Below, in pieces: positions 1 to 7,361 of a DNA stretch of 26,009 nucleotides. The DNA lies in contig QZKK01000158.1 in the NCBI GenBank assembly GCA_003599475.1, positions 1 through 26,009 on the forward strand. Direction: 5' to 3'. The notes below the pieces were generated by a model. That model did not search any database. It was not told the DNA's origin and was given only the letters and a program-made list of their open reading frames with translations. Position 1 is the first letter of the stretch, and every line of letters begins with the position of its first letter. The position numbers and the translations under genes were made by a program. The DNA comes from Desulfobacteraceae bacterium. GTDB taxonomy: Bacteria > Desulfobacterota > Desulfobacteria > Desulfobacterales > SURF-15.

Positions 1-349
1 CACTCGCCTTTTCGATCAGCTCGTCCACCCCGATCGGTTTCATCAGATAGTCCGTTGCCTGCGATTTCAGACCCTCGATGGCCGATTCAACCGTGGCATG
101 CCCGGTCAGCATGATCACTTCAACCAGTGGGAACCGCTGCTTGACGGCCCTCAGGGTCTCGATGCCGTCCATCCCCGGCATTTTTACGTCCAGGATGACG
201 ACATGAATATTATGTCTTTCGAGCATCTTCAGTGCTTCTTCGCCGCCGGCGGCGGTGAGGACATCATATCCTCTTCTTTCGAGCAGCTTCCGGGTGGTGG
301 ATAAAAAGCGCTCCTCATCATCCACGAGCATCATTTTCATCGGTTCCAT
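1..349 (-). CDS. Response regulator receiver protein (C-terminus cut by window edge)
   Basis: Single-domain receiver of a two-component system, expected to take phosphate from the kinase encoded just upstream (407-2110). The 116 visible residues show the acidic pair D10-D11, phosphoacceptor D54 in the segment VVILDVKMPGMDG, conserved T82 in LTGH and K104 in YLMKP, so the domain is nearly complete when the window ends. Start chosen at the ATG whose complement is at 347-349, because GGAGG lies 7 nt upstream; an in-frame ATG three codons later is possible. The gene follows the kinase by 57 bp, and that gap holds a heptamer repeat. Whether an output domain follows beyond the edge cannot be seen. 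Confidence 0.9.
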   Translation of the reverse strand, partial: MEPMKMMLVDDEERFLSTTRKLLERRGYDVLTAAGGEEALKMLERHNIHVVILDVKMPGMDGIETLRAVKQRFPLVEVIMLTGHATVESAIEGLKSQATDYLMKPIGVDELIEKAS

Positions 350-372
350 GCCTGTTCCTCCCCCGTTTTCAA

Positions 373-400
373 TTTGAGATTTGAAATTTGAAATTTGAAA
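373..400. repeat. Heptamer array, four units
   Basis: Four consecutive 7-bp units, TTTGAGA followed by three exact TTTGAAA, fill the gap between the kinase and its receiver gene. AT-rich against GC-rich neighbours. One of a series of short-period arrays in this window. Confidence 0.85.
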
Positions 401-406
401 TCTTCA

Positions 407-2110
407 TCAGGCGGCACGGGATTCCATACCGCTGACCGGAAGACGGACGATTACCGTTGTCCCAACCGCTGCCTGACTCTTTATTTCCAGGGCTCCACCC
501 ATGTTCGTCACGATTCCGTAGCATACCGAAAGGCCCAGACCGGTCCCCTTGCCGACCGGTTTGGTCGTAAAGAAAGGTGTAAACACTTTCTTCAGATTCT
601 GCTCGCTGATCCCGCATCCGTTGTCCTTGATGGATACTTCGATCCAGCCGTCCCGGCCGGTCTCCGCTTCGATGGACAGCTCCCCCCCTTTGGGGCCGTG
701 CCGTTCCAGTATGGCATCGATCGCGTTGTTGAAAAGATTCAGGAAAACTTGCTGCAGATGCGATGGATCCCCTCGAACCAGGCACCCGTGTGTGGGGATC
801 TCCTTCTTTATCCGAATGCCGTTGATGCTTGCCCGTCTTTCCACCATCCTGGTGATCTCCGGGATGTATCCGGAAAGGTCTACCTCTTCGATCGAGGGCT
901 CGCTCTGCCTGCCGAACTTCAGGATCGCTTTGGTGATCTCCGCACACCGTATGGTCTGAAGCTGGATCTGGGCAACGGAATCTTCGAGCTCGGCCAGCGA
1001 GTCGGTACGGATACCGGGCGTCTTTTGCTTGATATCCTCCAGTACCATTTCGATCAGAGCATGCTCGCTCCGGATGATCTGCAAGGGATTGTTGATCTCG
1101 TGTGCGAAACCGGCCGCCATTTCCCCCACCTCGGCAAGCCGGCCGGCTCGGATCAGTTGGGTGTTCAACTGCTCTTTTTCAGAATCCATCCGCTTCATCC
1201 GCCTGACGATTCGATCCGTCAAAAACAAAGCGATGACCAGTATCGCAATGCCTCCGGCCAGCGAAATAAAGCCGATCAACACCGCAGCGGAACGGAGCTT
1301 TTCGAAAACCTCGGAATCCCCCTGCTCGACGACCAGGATCCATTCTTTCTGCTTGAGCCGGGTTGCGGAAAGAATTTTTTTATCCCCCATTCGATCTTTC
1401 ACGGAAAACGTCTGGATACGGTCTGTCAGCATCGCAGGCTTGATCGTATCCGGAGGACGATCCATCAGCTTTCCGGTGGACCGCCGGGTGGTTTGGAGCG
1501 CACCTTCGGAATCCAGAATATAGGCCTCACCTGTTTTTCCAATGCGAACCGCTTCGACCAGCCCGGTGAAGATGTGGGAATCGATGGTGGCCCTGAGAAT
1601 CCATTTTTTTCCTTCCGACTCTCCGGCCACGCCGATGATAAAGTGCGGGATGTTTCGGAAGCCCAGAAAGATATCGCTGATGTAAAACCCGTTCTTCATC
1701 ACCTCTTTGAACCAGTCTGTTTCGCCATATGCTTTCCCGATCAGCGCAAAAGGTCCATGATAAGCCGCGTGAAGGCCGGATGAATTGAAAATTCCGAGGT
1801 CTTCGAACGCATCGGATTTTTTCTTCAGATCTGCGAAAACTTTCTCGATTCGACCCGATTCCTGAAGCGCTTCGAAGGAATAGGTGTGTACGACAAATTC
1901 GAGATCCGCCTTTCTTTCCATGAGGAAGGCGTCGATGATCCGCCGATGATCGTTGACGATCCGCTCCAGGTTGGAAATTGCCTGGGTCTTCAAGGCGGTC
2001 GTAAAGAAATAATAGCCGATTGCAAGACTCGCAATGAAGGGAACAAACGGCACAAGGATCATGCAGCTCAGTATGGTTCTTCGAATCGACCGATAAGAGA
2101 TATCTTCCAT
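407..2110 (-). CDS. Cache-domain sensor histidine kinase
   Basis: Membrane histidine kinase of 567 residues. Layout: cytoplasmic N-end, membrane helix about 13-37, an extracytoplasmic Cache-type sensor about 50-270 (includes WF at 133-134 and the FLGFRNIPHF stretch at 148-157), second helix about 274-298, HisKA with H-box GFAHEINNPL (His337), and HATPase_c with N-box NLFNNAIDA (458-466), G1 DNGCG (496-500) and G2 GTGLGL (522-527). All catalytic motifs are intact. There is no PAS or HAMP domain that I can recognise. It precedes the receiver at 1-349, and both sit behind a sigma-54-type promoter at 2180-2194. The sensor is clearly paralogous to those at 3559-4481 and 7362-9056. The ligand is unknown; Cache domains commonly bind small organic acids or amino acids. 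Confidence 0.93.
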   Translation of the reverse strand: MEDISYRSIRRTILSCMILVPFVPFIASLAIGYYFFTTALKTQAISNLERIVNDHRRIIDAFLMERKADLEFVVHTYSFEALQESGRIEKVFADLKKKSDAFEDLGIFNSSGLHAAYHGPFALIGKAYGETDWFKEVMKNGFYISDIFLGFRNIPHFIIGVAGESEGKKWILRATIDSHIFTGLVEAVRIGKTGEAYILDSEGALQTTRRSTGKLMDRPPDTIKPAMLTDRIQTFSVKDRMGDKKILSATRLKQKEWILVVEQGDSEVFEKLRSAAVLIGFISLAGGIAILVIALFLTDRIVRRMKRMDSEKEQLNTQLIRAGRLAEVGEMAAGFAHEINNPLQIIRSEHALIEMVLEDIKQKTPGIRTDSLAELEDSVAQIQLQTIRCAEITKAILKFGRQSEPSIEEVDLSGYIPEITRMVERRASINGIRIKKEIPTHGCLVRGDPSHLQQVFLNLFNNAIDAILERHGPKGGELSIEAETGRDGWIEVSIKDNGCGISEQNLKKVFTPFFTTKPVGKGTGLGLSVCYGIVTNMGGALEIKSQAAVGTTVIVRLPVSGMESRAA

Positions 2111-2179
2111 AGATCTTCCATATCCGTGCTTTCAGCAGTTTTCCCGCCGAACGAACCGTCAACTTGGCTGATTTTCACA

Positions 2180-2194
2180 GCAAGCTCTGTGCCA
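2180..2194 (-). promoter_or_regulatory. Sigma-54 (RpoN) promoter for the kinase-receiver pair
   Basis: Reading leftward, the motif is TGGCACAGAGCTTGC: a -24 element TGGCAC, five bases, then a -12 element TTGC. It matches the RpoN consensus TGGCACG-N4-TTGCW at all but one position and has the required GG-to-GC spacing. Transcription would start near 2169, about 58 bases before the kinase ATG. RpoN promoters need an enhancer-binding activator; one is encoded at 18692-20086. Confidence 0.75.
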
Positions 2195-2311
2195 CCGGTG
2201 CATACCGGGGCAAAAATGCAGAGGCGAATGGAATCCCGTATAAATCCGTTGGGTCATCCTGCGGACATTCCGCGTTCAACGATTTATCGGACGTGATCCC
2301 GTGTCGATTTT

Positions 2312-2328
2312 CTTTACAGTCTGTAAAG
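2312..2328. promoter_or_regulatory. Perfect 17-bp palindrome, candidate activator or operator site
   Basis: CTTTACAG-T-CTGTAAAG, with 8-bp arms that match perfectly around one central base. It lies about 118 bp upstream of the sigma-54 promoter at 2180-2194, the usual distance for an enhancer-binding-protein site, and about 115 bp upstream of the divergent dehydrogenase gene. It could serve either gene. The protein that binds is unknown. Confidence 0.6.
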
Positions 2329-2360
2329 GACGACGTAATTCCCGCGACCCACTTTTCTCC

Positions 2361-2390
2361 TTGACAAACCTCCAATAAAAGATTTCAAAA
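2361..2390 (+). promoter_or_regulatory. Weak candidate sigma-70 promoter for the dehydrogenase
   Basis: A perfect -35 hexamer TTGACA stands at 2361-2366. The -10 element is poor: TTCAAA at 17-bp spacing (2384-2389), in an AT-rich stretch. The position, about 50 bp before the dehydrogenase start, is suitable. Confidence 0.35.
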
Positions 2391-2441
2391 CGTTAAAATT
2401 GGATTCAGCCCTTTTCGGTGAAATATCGGAGGAATCGGATC

Positions 2442-3326
2442 ATGGAGATAAAAGAGATATTTGTCGCAGGTGCGGGTCTTATGGGCGCGGGCATTGCCCA
2501 GGTTTGCGCTCAGGCCGGCTACAGGGTCGTCTTGAGGGACTTGACTCGTGAAATCATCGAGAAGGGATTGAAGAACATCCGATGGTCGGCGGGCAAGCTC
2601 GTGGACAAGGGCAAGGTCCAGGGTACAGTCGATGAGATCATGGGCAGGATCGAACCTGCCACCGACCTCTCAAAGGCCTCTCATGCGGATTTCGTCTTCG
2701 AGGCGGTGGTTGAGGACCTGGCGGTAAAGAGGGAGCTCTTCGGAGAATTGGACAAAATCTGCCGGCCTCAGGCGATCTTTGCCACGAATACTTCGGCAAT
2801 ACCCATCACCGATATTGCAGAGGCCACCCGGCGGGCATCCAGGGTCGTCGGAACCCATTTCTTCAGCCCTGTCCCCATGATGCGAATCCTTGAGATCACC
2901 CGGGGACTCCTGACTTCGGAAGAGACCCTAACGACGGCGGAAGCGCTGGGGAAGAGCCTTCAAAAGGAGACAATCCGGGTCAATCGCGATGTGGCTGGAT
3001 TCGCACTCAACAGAATCAACTTCCCGTCCACGATAGAGGCCATCAAGCTTGTCGAAGCCGGCGTCGTGAGCGTCGAAGACGTGGACAAGGGGATGCGGCT
3101 TGGCTTTGGAAGGCCCATGGGGCCGTTTGAAACGGCGGATCTTGCCGGATTGGATGTGGGCTTCAACGCCATGAGCGCAGTCTACAAAGAGACGCAGGAC
3201 GAAAAGTTCCACCCCCCCATGCTGCTCCAGAGGAAGGTAAAAATAGGCCACTTGGGAAGAAAGACAGGAATCGGCTGGTACCGCTACGACGAGAAGGGAA
3301 ACCGGCTGGGTCCTGCCGACACTTAG
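2442..3326 (+). CDS. hbd: 3-hydroxyacyl-CoA (3-hydroxybutyryl-CoA) dehydrogenase
   Basis: NAD(P)-dependent oxidoreductase that interconverts 3-hydroxyacyl-CoA and 3-oxoacyl-CoA, in beta-oxidation or in butyrate-type metabolism. The 294 residues fit the bacterial single-domain family (about 280-295). Visible motifs: Rossmann GAGLMG (10-15), NTSAI (116-120) with catalytic Ser118, THFFSPVP (138-145) with catalytic His139, Glu151, and AGFALNRI with Asn190; the C-terminal domain has GPFETADLAGLD. Start chosen at ATG 2442, with GGAGG 9 nt upstream, over a GTG 24 bp earlier that lacks a ribosome site. It is a stand-alone rightward gene between leftward genes, so its link to the signalling genes may be only positional. 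Short-chain specificity cannot be proved from the sequence; paaH-type paralogs look similar. Confidence 0.92.
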   Translation: MEIKEIFVAGAGLMGAGIAQVCAQAGYRVVLRDLTREIIEKGLKNIRWSAGKLVDKGKVQGTVDEIMGRIEPATDLSKASHADFVFEAVVEDLAVKRELFGELDKICRPQAIFATNTSAIPITDIAEATRRASRVVGTHFFSPVPMMRILEITRGLLTSEETLTTAEALGKSLQKETIRVNRDVAGFALNRINFPSTIEAIKLVEAGVVSVEDVDKGMRLGFGRPMGPFETADLAGLDVGFNAMSAVYKETQDEKFHPPMLLQRKVKIGHLGRKTGIGWYRYDEKGNRLGPADT

Positions 3327-3393
3327 AACCATACCCGGAGTCCTCATGGACGGTTTCGATCGCAGGGGTAGTCTAAAAAGGACCCCCGGGAAT

Positions 3394-3561
3394 CTATGCC
3401 GGTAACGAAGCCGTTGCGCCTGAAAGCCGCAACTCTCCCCTCTCCGAAACATCCTTCTTTTCCCATGCCTTTTCGATCTTTGCCACCAGCTCCTCGATTT
3501 CGCAAGGCTTGGTCAGATAATCGTAGGCGCCCAGCTTGATCGCTTCGAGGTTTATGCTCAT
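3394..3561 (-). pseudogene. Response regulator remnant (C-terminal third of receiver)
   Basis: In the frame read from ATG 3561 to TAG 3394, the 55-residue peptide carries the end of a receiver domain, including KLGAYDYLTKP with the conserved Lys, then a helix EIEELVAKIEKAWEKK and a short tail. The acidic pair and the phosphoacceptor aspartate are absent. It abuts the kinase remnant at 3559-3740 in another frame, so it appears to be the end of the receiver gene that once followed that kinase. It closely resembles the receiver end at 25860-26009. Confidence 0.75.
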
Positions 3562-4481
3562 GAGCGTCGATGGCGTTGGTGATCATGTTTAAAAGCACTT
3601 GCTGGAGCTGAGAAGGATCGGAGAGAACCGGCGGCAGTTTTTCTTCCAGATCGGTGGAAAATTTTATGCCGCAGGTCTTTGCTTCCCGTTCCATCAGCTC
3701 GATGACTTCCGTCATATGGAGATTCGACCGGGTAATCGGATCTTTCCATGATTTTACCGCTCAACCGCGGGCTGGTCTGAAAAATCCCCTTCCCATTGAT
3801 CAGGTATACCTCTCCCGTTTTCCCGATACGGACATTTTCGACAAGGGATCGGAACACCTCCGTGTCGATGGTCGCCCGGAGGATCCACTTGGATCCGTTT
3901 TCGGGCTTTGCGACCGCGATGATGAAATGTGGAATCTGCCGGAAACCCATGAACATGTCGCTGATGAACAGATCCCGCTGCATGACCTCCCCGAACCAGA
4001 AGGCACGGGAATAATTCTTGTCCATCAGGTCATAGGGGCCGATGTAGGCCAAGTGACGGCCGTTTTCATCGATTAGCCCGAGATCGGTGAAAGACCAGTA
4101 TTCCAGGTTGAGCGCGTCGAAAATTTCGTTGAGATAGGACGGATTCTGAAGTTGTTCGCGGGTGTGGGTCTGGGCGATGAGTTGAAGCTTTGATCTGTGT
4201 TCCCGAAGGAAGAGCTCGATGATCTTGCTGTGATAGTCCACCCGGGTCTGGAAGGATTCGATCATCCGGCCCCGGGCAAACCGCGTGTAATGGATGTTGA
4301 TCCCCCAGCCCACCAGGAGCAGCGGGGCGATGGAACAGACGACGGTCAGCAGGACGAAGCGGCGGAAAAGTCTGCCGTAATTTCTCTTACGCTGGATTTC
4401 CAGCTCTTTCCCATCGATGGGGGTGCTGTCCGACGCCATTTTTTCCCTAATCGAACCTGTCGCCACCTCTTCAGTATCCAT
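3559..4481 (-). pseudogene. Deleted Cache-domain histidine kinase (third paralog)
   Basis: The first part (about 3740-4481) encodes a membrane helix and a Cache sensor very similar to those at 407-2110 and 7362-9056, with FTDLGLIDENGRHLAYIGPY and FMGFRQIPHFIIAVA. Just after SGKIMER the reading frame shifts and the text jumps to the linker and N-box of a kinase ATPase domain (MTEVIELMEREAKTCG, then VLLNMITNAIDA), about 3560-3740. Missing are the end of the Cache, the second membrane helix, the whole HisKA H-box, and all of HATPase after the N-box. The open frame continues upstream to 4835, but homology begins near the ATG at 4481; MASDS (ATG at 4440) is an alternative. At best a membrane-bound sensor without a kinase could be made. 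Confidence 0.85.
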
Positions 4482-4779
4482 AATGCCGTGCATGAAAGAT
4501 GAAAGTGTCCGATGGCCCCGTTTTTCGCTTTGAGAAAACGGATCTCCGTTTCGGCATATCCCGCGTGATGGAGTCCGGTCCCAGGATTCGGGAGGGCTTT
4601 GGGGGGGTAGGGCACCGGAGCCTCCAATCGGGGTTGCGAGATAGCCGAAACGAAGACCTTGCCTTCTATGAATCTCAGTGAGAAGGCATTTGAATGATAG
4701 TTCTATCAAGAACCATGCCACTCGAAGGCCGCACCCCAAGATAACGGAAAACCCAGAGCAGGATTGAAAAATCAGGTCT
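4482..4779. other. Gene-free gap with G-rich tract
   Basis: A stretch of 298 bp between the deacetylase stop and the kinase remnant. It holds a G-quadruplex-type tract on the plus strand at 4590-4612 (four G-runs of three or more, separated by 1 to 4 bases), a weak stem with 7-bp arms CCGTTTT/AAAACGG at 4518-4541, and the sigma-54-like motif at 4705-4720. I see no gene in it. Confidence 0.5.
4705..4720 (-). promoter_or_regulatory. Sigma-54-like promoter upstream of the kinase remnant
   Basis: Leftward TGGCATG-GTTC-TTGAT: good -24 box and correct spacing, but GA in place of GC at -12. The same variant (TGGCATG-N4-TTGAT) occurs upstream of the TSUP carrier. Transcription would start near 4694, leaving a leader of about 210 bases before the remnant gene. 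Confidence 0.45.
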
Positions 4780-5916
4780 TTAGTCGAAGCATCGGTTCCT
4801 GGAGAAAAGGCCGGGTGTAACCTGCGAGGCGACAAGGGTGGGTATTGTGAGGATCAGATTTTTCCAGTAATCCCTCTGGACCTCCAGGGCCTTTTTAAGG
4901 GCGGACAGCTTCGGTCCGTCCGAGCCGATGATCGGGTCAAGCTGCGTCCGGCTCAAGGTCGGAATGCCACAGAGCTCCTGCATCACCCGAAGACCGCACT
5001 CCTTTATTCCCTTCAAGCTGTATCCGCCTTCCATCACAAAAAGGATCCGGCCGTCGCAGAGCCGATCGGCGATATCAAGGAGCAGACAAGTCATCATCGC
5101 ATACCCCGATCCGGTTGCCCGCATGCCGCAGAGCCGGTCCCGAAAATAGAGGTCGAATCCGCAGGATACAAGCAGCATTTCCGGTTTGTAGGCTTGGGCC
5201 AAAGGGGCGATCAGAAAGTGGATGATCTGCGCAAAGTCCTTGTCCCCGCACCCTTTCCCCAGCGGAATGTTAACGGTGTACCCAGCCCCTTCCCCCACTC
5301 CGACTTCGCCGATGTTTCCGGTGCCCGGATATGCCGGAAACTGATGGAATGAGGCGTACAGAACCGAATCGGTGCCGTAGAATGCGCTCTGAGTCCCGTT
5401 TCCATGATGGGCATCGATGTCTACGATCATCAGTCGTTTGGCCCCATACCGGGTTTGAAGATACCGTGCGCCCAATGCGATGTTGTTGAACAGGCAAAAG
5501 CCCATGGAGCGGCCGGATTCGGCATGGTGGCCGGGAGGCCTGACAAAGGCGAACCCCCGGCGGGAAGGCCCTTCCCAGGTGCTGTCGATGAGGGAAAAGA
5601 CCGCCCCGGCTGCAAGCCTGGCCGCCTCATAGGATCGTGCCGTCGCCTGGGTGTCCATGTCGAAGGAAGTGTAAGGCCTCCCGGAGCTTGCGGCGATCCT
5701 TGCGATGTGTTCGGGGGTATGGACCATCGCAAGCTCCTTTTCCGAGGCCATCCTGGGGGGAATTGCCGTCCATTTCCCATCGAGGGTCGGGTCTTCCAAA
5801 ACGGAGACGGCGGCCTGAATTCGCCGATAGCTTTCCAGATGAGGCATCTTTTCCAGGTGCGCCTCGAACCGGCTGTCTCTAACAACGAGCACCGGGTGTT
5901 GCTTTGATTGCATCAT
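4780..5916 (-). CDS. HDAC-family deacetylase (acetoin-utilisation / histone-deacetylase-like)
   Basis: Zinc-dependent amidohydrolase of the arginase/deacetylase fold; bacterial members remove acyl groups from polyamines, lysine side chains or small amides. The 378 residues include RPPGHHAESG (126-135) with the His130-His131 charge-relay pair, VDIDAHHGNGT (165-175) with zinc ligands Asp168 and His170, the third ligand Asp255 in SCGFD, and EGGYS with the catalytic-type Tyr299. All active-site residues are present. The start is one of two adjacent ATGs (5916 or 5913), 8 nt after AGGA. It overlaps the upstream GNAT-like gene by 38 bp, so the two are translationally coupled and probably act together. 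The substrate is unknown; AcuC and ApaH-type (acetylpolyamine) amidohydrolases are the nearest well-known relatives. Confidence 0.92.
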   Translation of the reverse strand: MMQSKQHPVLVVRDSRFEAHLEKMPHLESYRRIQAAVSVLEDPTLDGKWTAIPPRMASEKELAMVHTPEHIARIAASSGRPYTSFDMDTQATARSYEAARLAAGAVFSLIDSTWEGPSRRGFAFVRPPGHHAESGRSMGFCLFNNIALGARYLQTRYGAKRLMIVDIDAHHGNGTQSAFYGTDSVLYASFHQFPAYPGTGNIGEVGVGEGAGYTVNIPLGKGCGDKDFAQIIHFLIAPLAQAYKPEMLLVSCGFDLYFRDRLCGMRATGSGYAMMTCLLLDIADRLCDGRILFVMEGGYSLKGIKECGLRVMQELCGIPTLSRTQLDPIIGSDGPKLSALKKALEVQRDYWKNLILTIPTLVASQVTPGLFSRNRCFD

Positions 5917-7183
5917 TTTTTGTTCCTGACGAACCGCTTTCGAGGGCGTATCGAATCAATGCATCGGACTCCGGTATCTTCTTGCGGTATTTGGAAATCA
6001 GTTGAAGAATCGCTTCCGCATCGCCCGAGACCGCAGCAGAAGTCAGATATGCCTTCAGCGTTTCGATGACCCTCCGGCGCTCGGCTCTCTCTTTTTCGGT
6101 TTCGGCATTCCGGCGAAGGGATTTGACTTGTTTTCGAATGGCGCCGGCGAGTGCCTGCACCGCCTTGGGTGGGAGCTGCCGCCGGCTGCAGTGCATCCTC
6201 AGGATCGAAAGGAGCAGAGATCCCTTTGGCGAGGAGAGCACGAATTCTGCAAATCCTCGCGGTTGGAAACCGATCGATGCATAAAATCCCCTTGCCCCCA
6301 CTTCCGAATCGAGGGTCATATCCCTCGCAGGAAGAGCCCCGGTTTTCCATTCCATCCAGACTCCGGCCATCAGGAAGGCCCCGACCCCCCTGGGCGCCTC
6401 TGCCGCCGCAGGATCCCCGGTCTTTCCGCGCAGGGTGGCCACGAAATCGATGACGAGATTTCTAGAAAACATCCGCTGCTTGAAGAGAATGTAGATGATC
6501 CCAAGGATCTGATTGACCCGATTGACCCGATTGCCGGTCACACAGACAAAACAGTTTTTGAGCTGGTCCTTCATCAGGCGGTTTAAGAAGAACCGCACGT
6601 GGAAAAACTCAAGATTGATGTCCGCCACCTGCAGAAGGCTGTCCATATGGAGCGGAAATATTGAAAAAAAAGCCTGGATTCCCCCCTCGAGGGTCCCGCA
6701 ATAGAGGGGGTCTGCGTCTGCCGGGATCGCCAATGGTTCCTGCTGTGTCTTCAGCTCCTCTAAAAACGGAATCCATCTGCGCGGATCGATTCCGCCGCTT
6801 TCCTCCATGCGGCGAATCGCGTAATCGATTTCGTGAAGAACCATGAAGCGGAGGCCGGCTTTGCGGATGGCCTTTGAAGCTTCCATGCTTTCCGCCGCCT
6901 CGCCCCGCTCCAGCAGCTCTCGCTTCTTGAGCAGCTCGCCGTATTTGACCAGCAGCCTCTCCTCGATGGGTACCGTTCCCTTGTTGATATAGAGGAACTT
7001 GCTCACCCGCGCCTTGTATCCGTCGAAAAGAAAGTAGAAGTCCTCCCCAAGCATCGTTTCCTGCCCGGGCCGCGGTGCATCGATCATTCCCATCGCGAGC
7101 ATCTCGTCCAGAGTGTACCCGACTTCCGGACTGCGCCGGGCGATGGCCTCGATCGCCTGTTTTATGGTCTCCCGTCTGATCAT
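5879..7183 (-). CDS. Divergent GNAT-like protein with helical flanks
   Basis: Protein of 434 residues, not clearly recognised. The middle (about 190-315) fits the GNAT acetyltransferase plan: strand-rich CFVCVTGNRV and QILGIIYILF, then RGVGAFLMAGVWMEWK in the place of the acetyl-CoA loop, then EVGARGFYASIGFQPRG, which matches the typical final GNAT motif (gA..FY...GF). The N-terminal 180 residues are mostly helical, and the C-terminus (340-415) is a charged helical region. No membrane segment. It overlaps the deacetylase gene that follows, so an acetylation/deacetylation pair is a reasonable inference. Start set at ATG 7183; upstream frame is repeat sequence and no clear ribosome site is visible, so the start is uncertain. 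A 9-bp tandem repeat lies inside the gene (6511-6537). Confidence 0.6.
   Translation of the reverse strand: MIRRETIKQAIEAIARRSPEVGYTLDEMLAMGMIDAPRPGQETMLGEDFYFLFDGYKARVSKFLYINKGTVPIEERLLVKYGELLKKRELLERGEAAESMEASKAIRKAGLRFMVLHEIDYAIRRMEESGGIDPRRWIPFLEELKTQQEPLAIPADADPLYCGTLEGGIQAFFSIFPLHMDSLLQVADINLEFFHVRFFLNRLMKDQLKNCFVCVTGNRVNRVNQILGIIYILFKQRMFSRNLVIDFVATLRGKTGDPAAAEAPRGVGAFLMAGVWMEWKTGALPARDMTLDSEVGARGFYASIGFQPRGFAEFVLSSPKGSLLLSILRMHCSRRQLPPKAVQALAGAIRKQVKSLRRNAETEKERAERRRVIETLKAYLTSAAVSGDAEAILQLISKYRKKIPESDALIRYALESGSSGTKNDAIKATPGARC
6511..6537. repeat. In-frame 9-bp tandem repeat inside the GNAT-like gene
   Basis: GATTGACCC occurs twice, followed by GATTGCCGG. On the coding strand it gives the peptide NRVNRVNQ at about residues 218-225. 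The period keeps the frame, so slippage would add or remove three residues. Confidence 0.75.
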
Positions 7184-7190
7184 GGTGATC

Positions 7191-7330
7191 AAATCCGAAG
7201 CACGAAATCCGAAATTCGAAACAATACCCAATGACCCAAATTCAAATTACCAAAACAAAAGGAATTCGAAAACGAGTATCGAGTCATTCACACCCGCAGA
7301 AGCCCTTAGGCGATTTCGGATTTCGAATCT
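7191..7330. repeat. Heptamer array with 13-bp inverted arms
   Basis: From 7191 the sequence runs in 7-bp steps (AAATCCG, AAGCACG, AAATCCG, AAATTCG, then more degenerate units). CGAAATCCGAAAT at 7203-7215 is matched perfectly in reverse complement by ATTTCGGATTTCG at 7313-7325, giving an element of 123 bp. It fills the space between the kinase at 7362-9056 and the GNAT-like gene. Confidence 0.8.
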
Positions 7331-7361
7331 GGCTTGAATCATGGCCCACAGACCCGGATCT

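Noticed and set aside
395..1783. Long plus-strand open frame (462 codons) opposite the first kinase
   Set aside because: It is antisense to a gene with full kinase motifs, has no recognisable domain or ribosome site, and arises from the GC-rich codon use of the real gene.
3327..3393. Terminator after the dehydrogenase gene
   Set aside because: Only a 4-bp stem (GTCC/GGAC) was found, with no T-run.
4482..4835. N-terminal extension of the kinase remnant up to 4835
   Set aside because: The added residues show no similarity to the paralogs, run across the promoter-like motif and overlap the deacetylase end.
7184..7231. Upstream TTG start for the GNAT-like gene
   Set aside because: The extra residues (IVSNFGFRASDL) are translated heptamer repeat, and there is no ribosome site.
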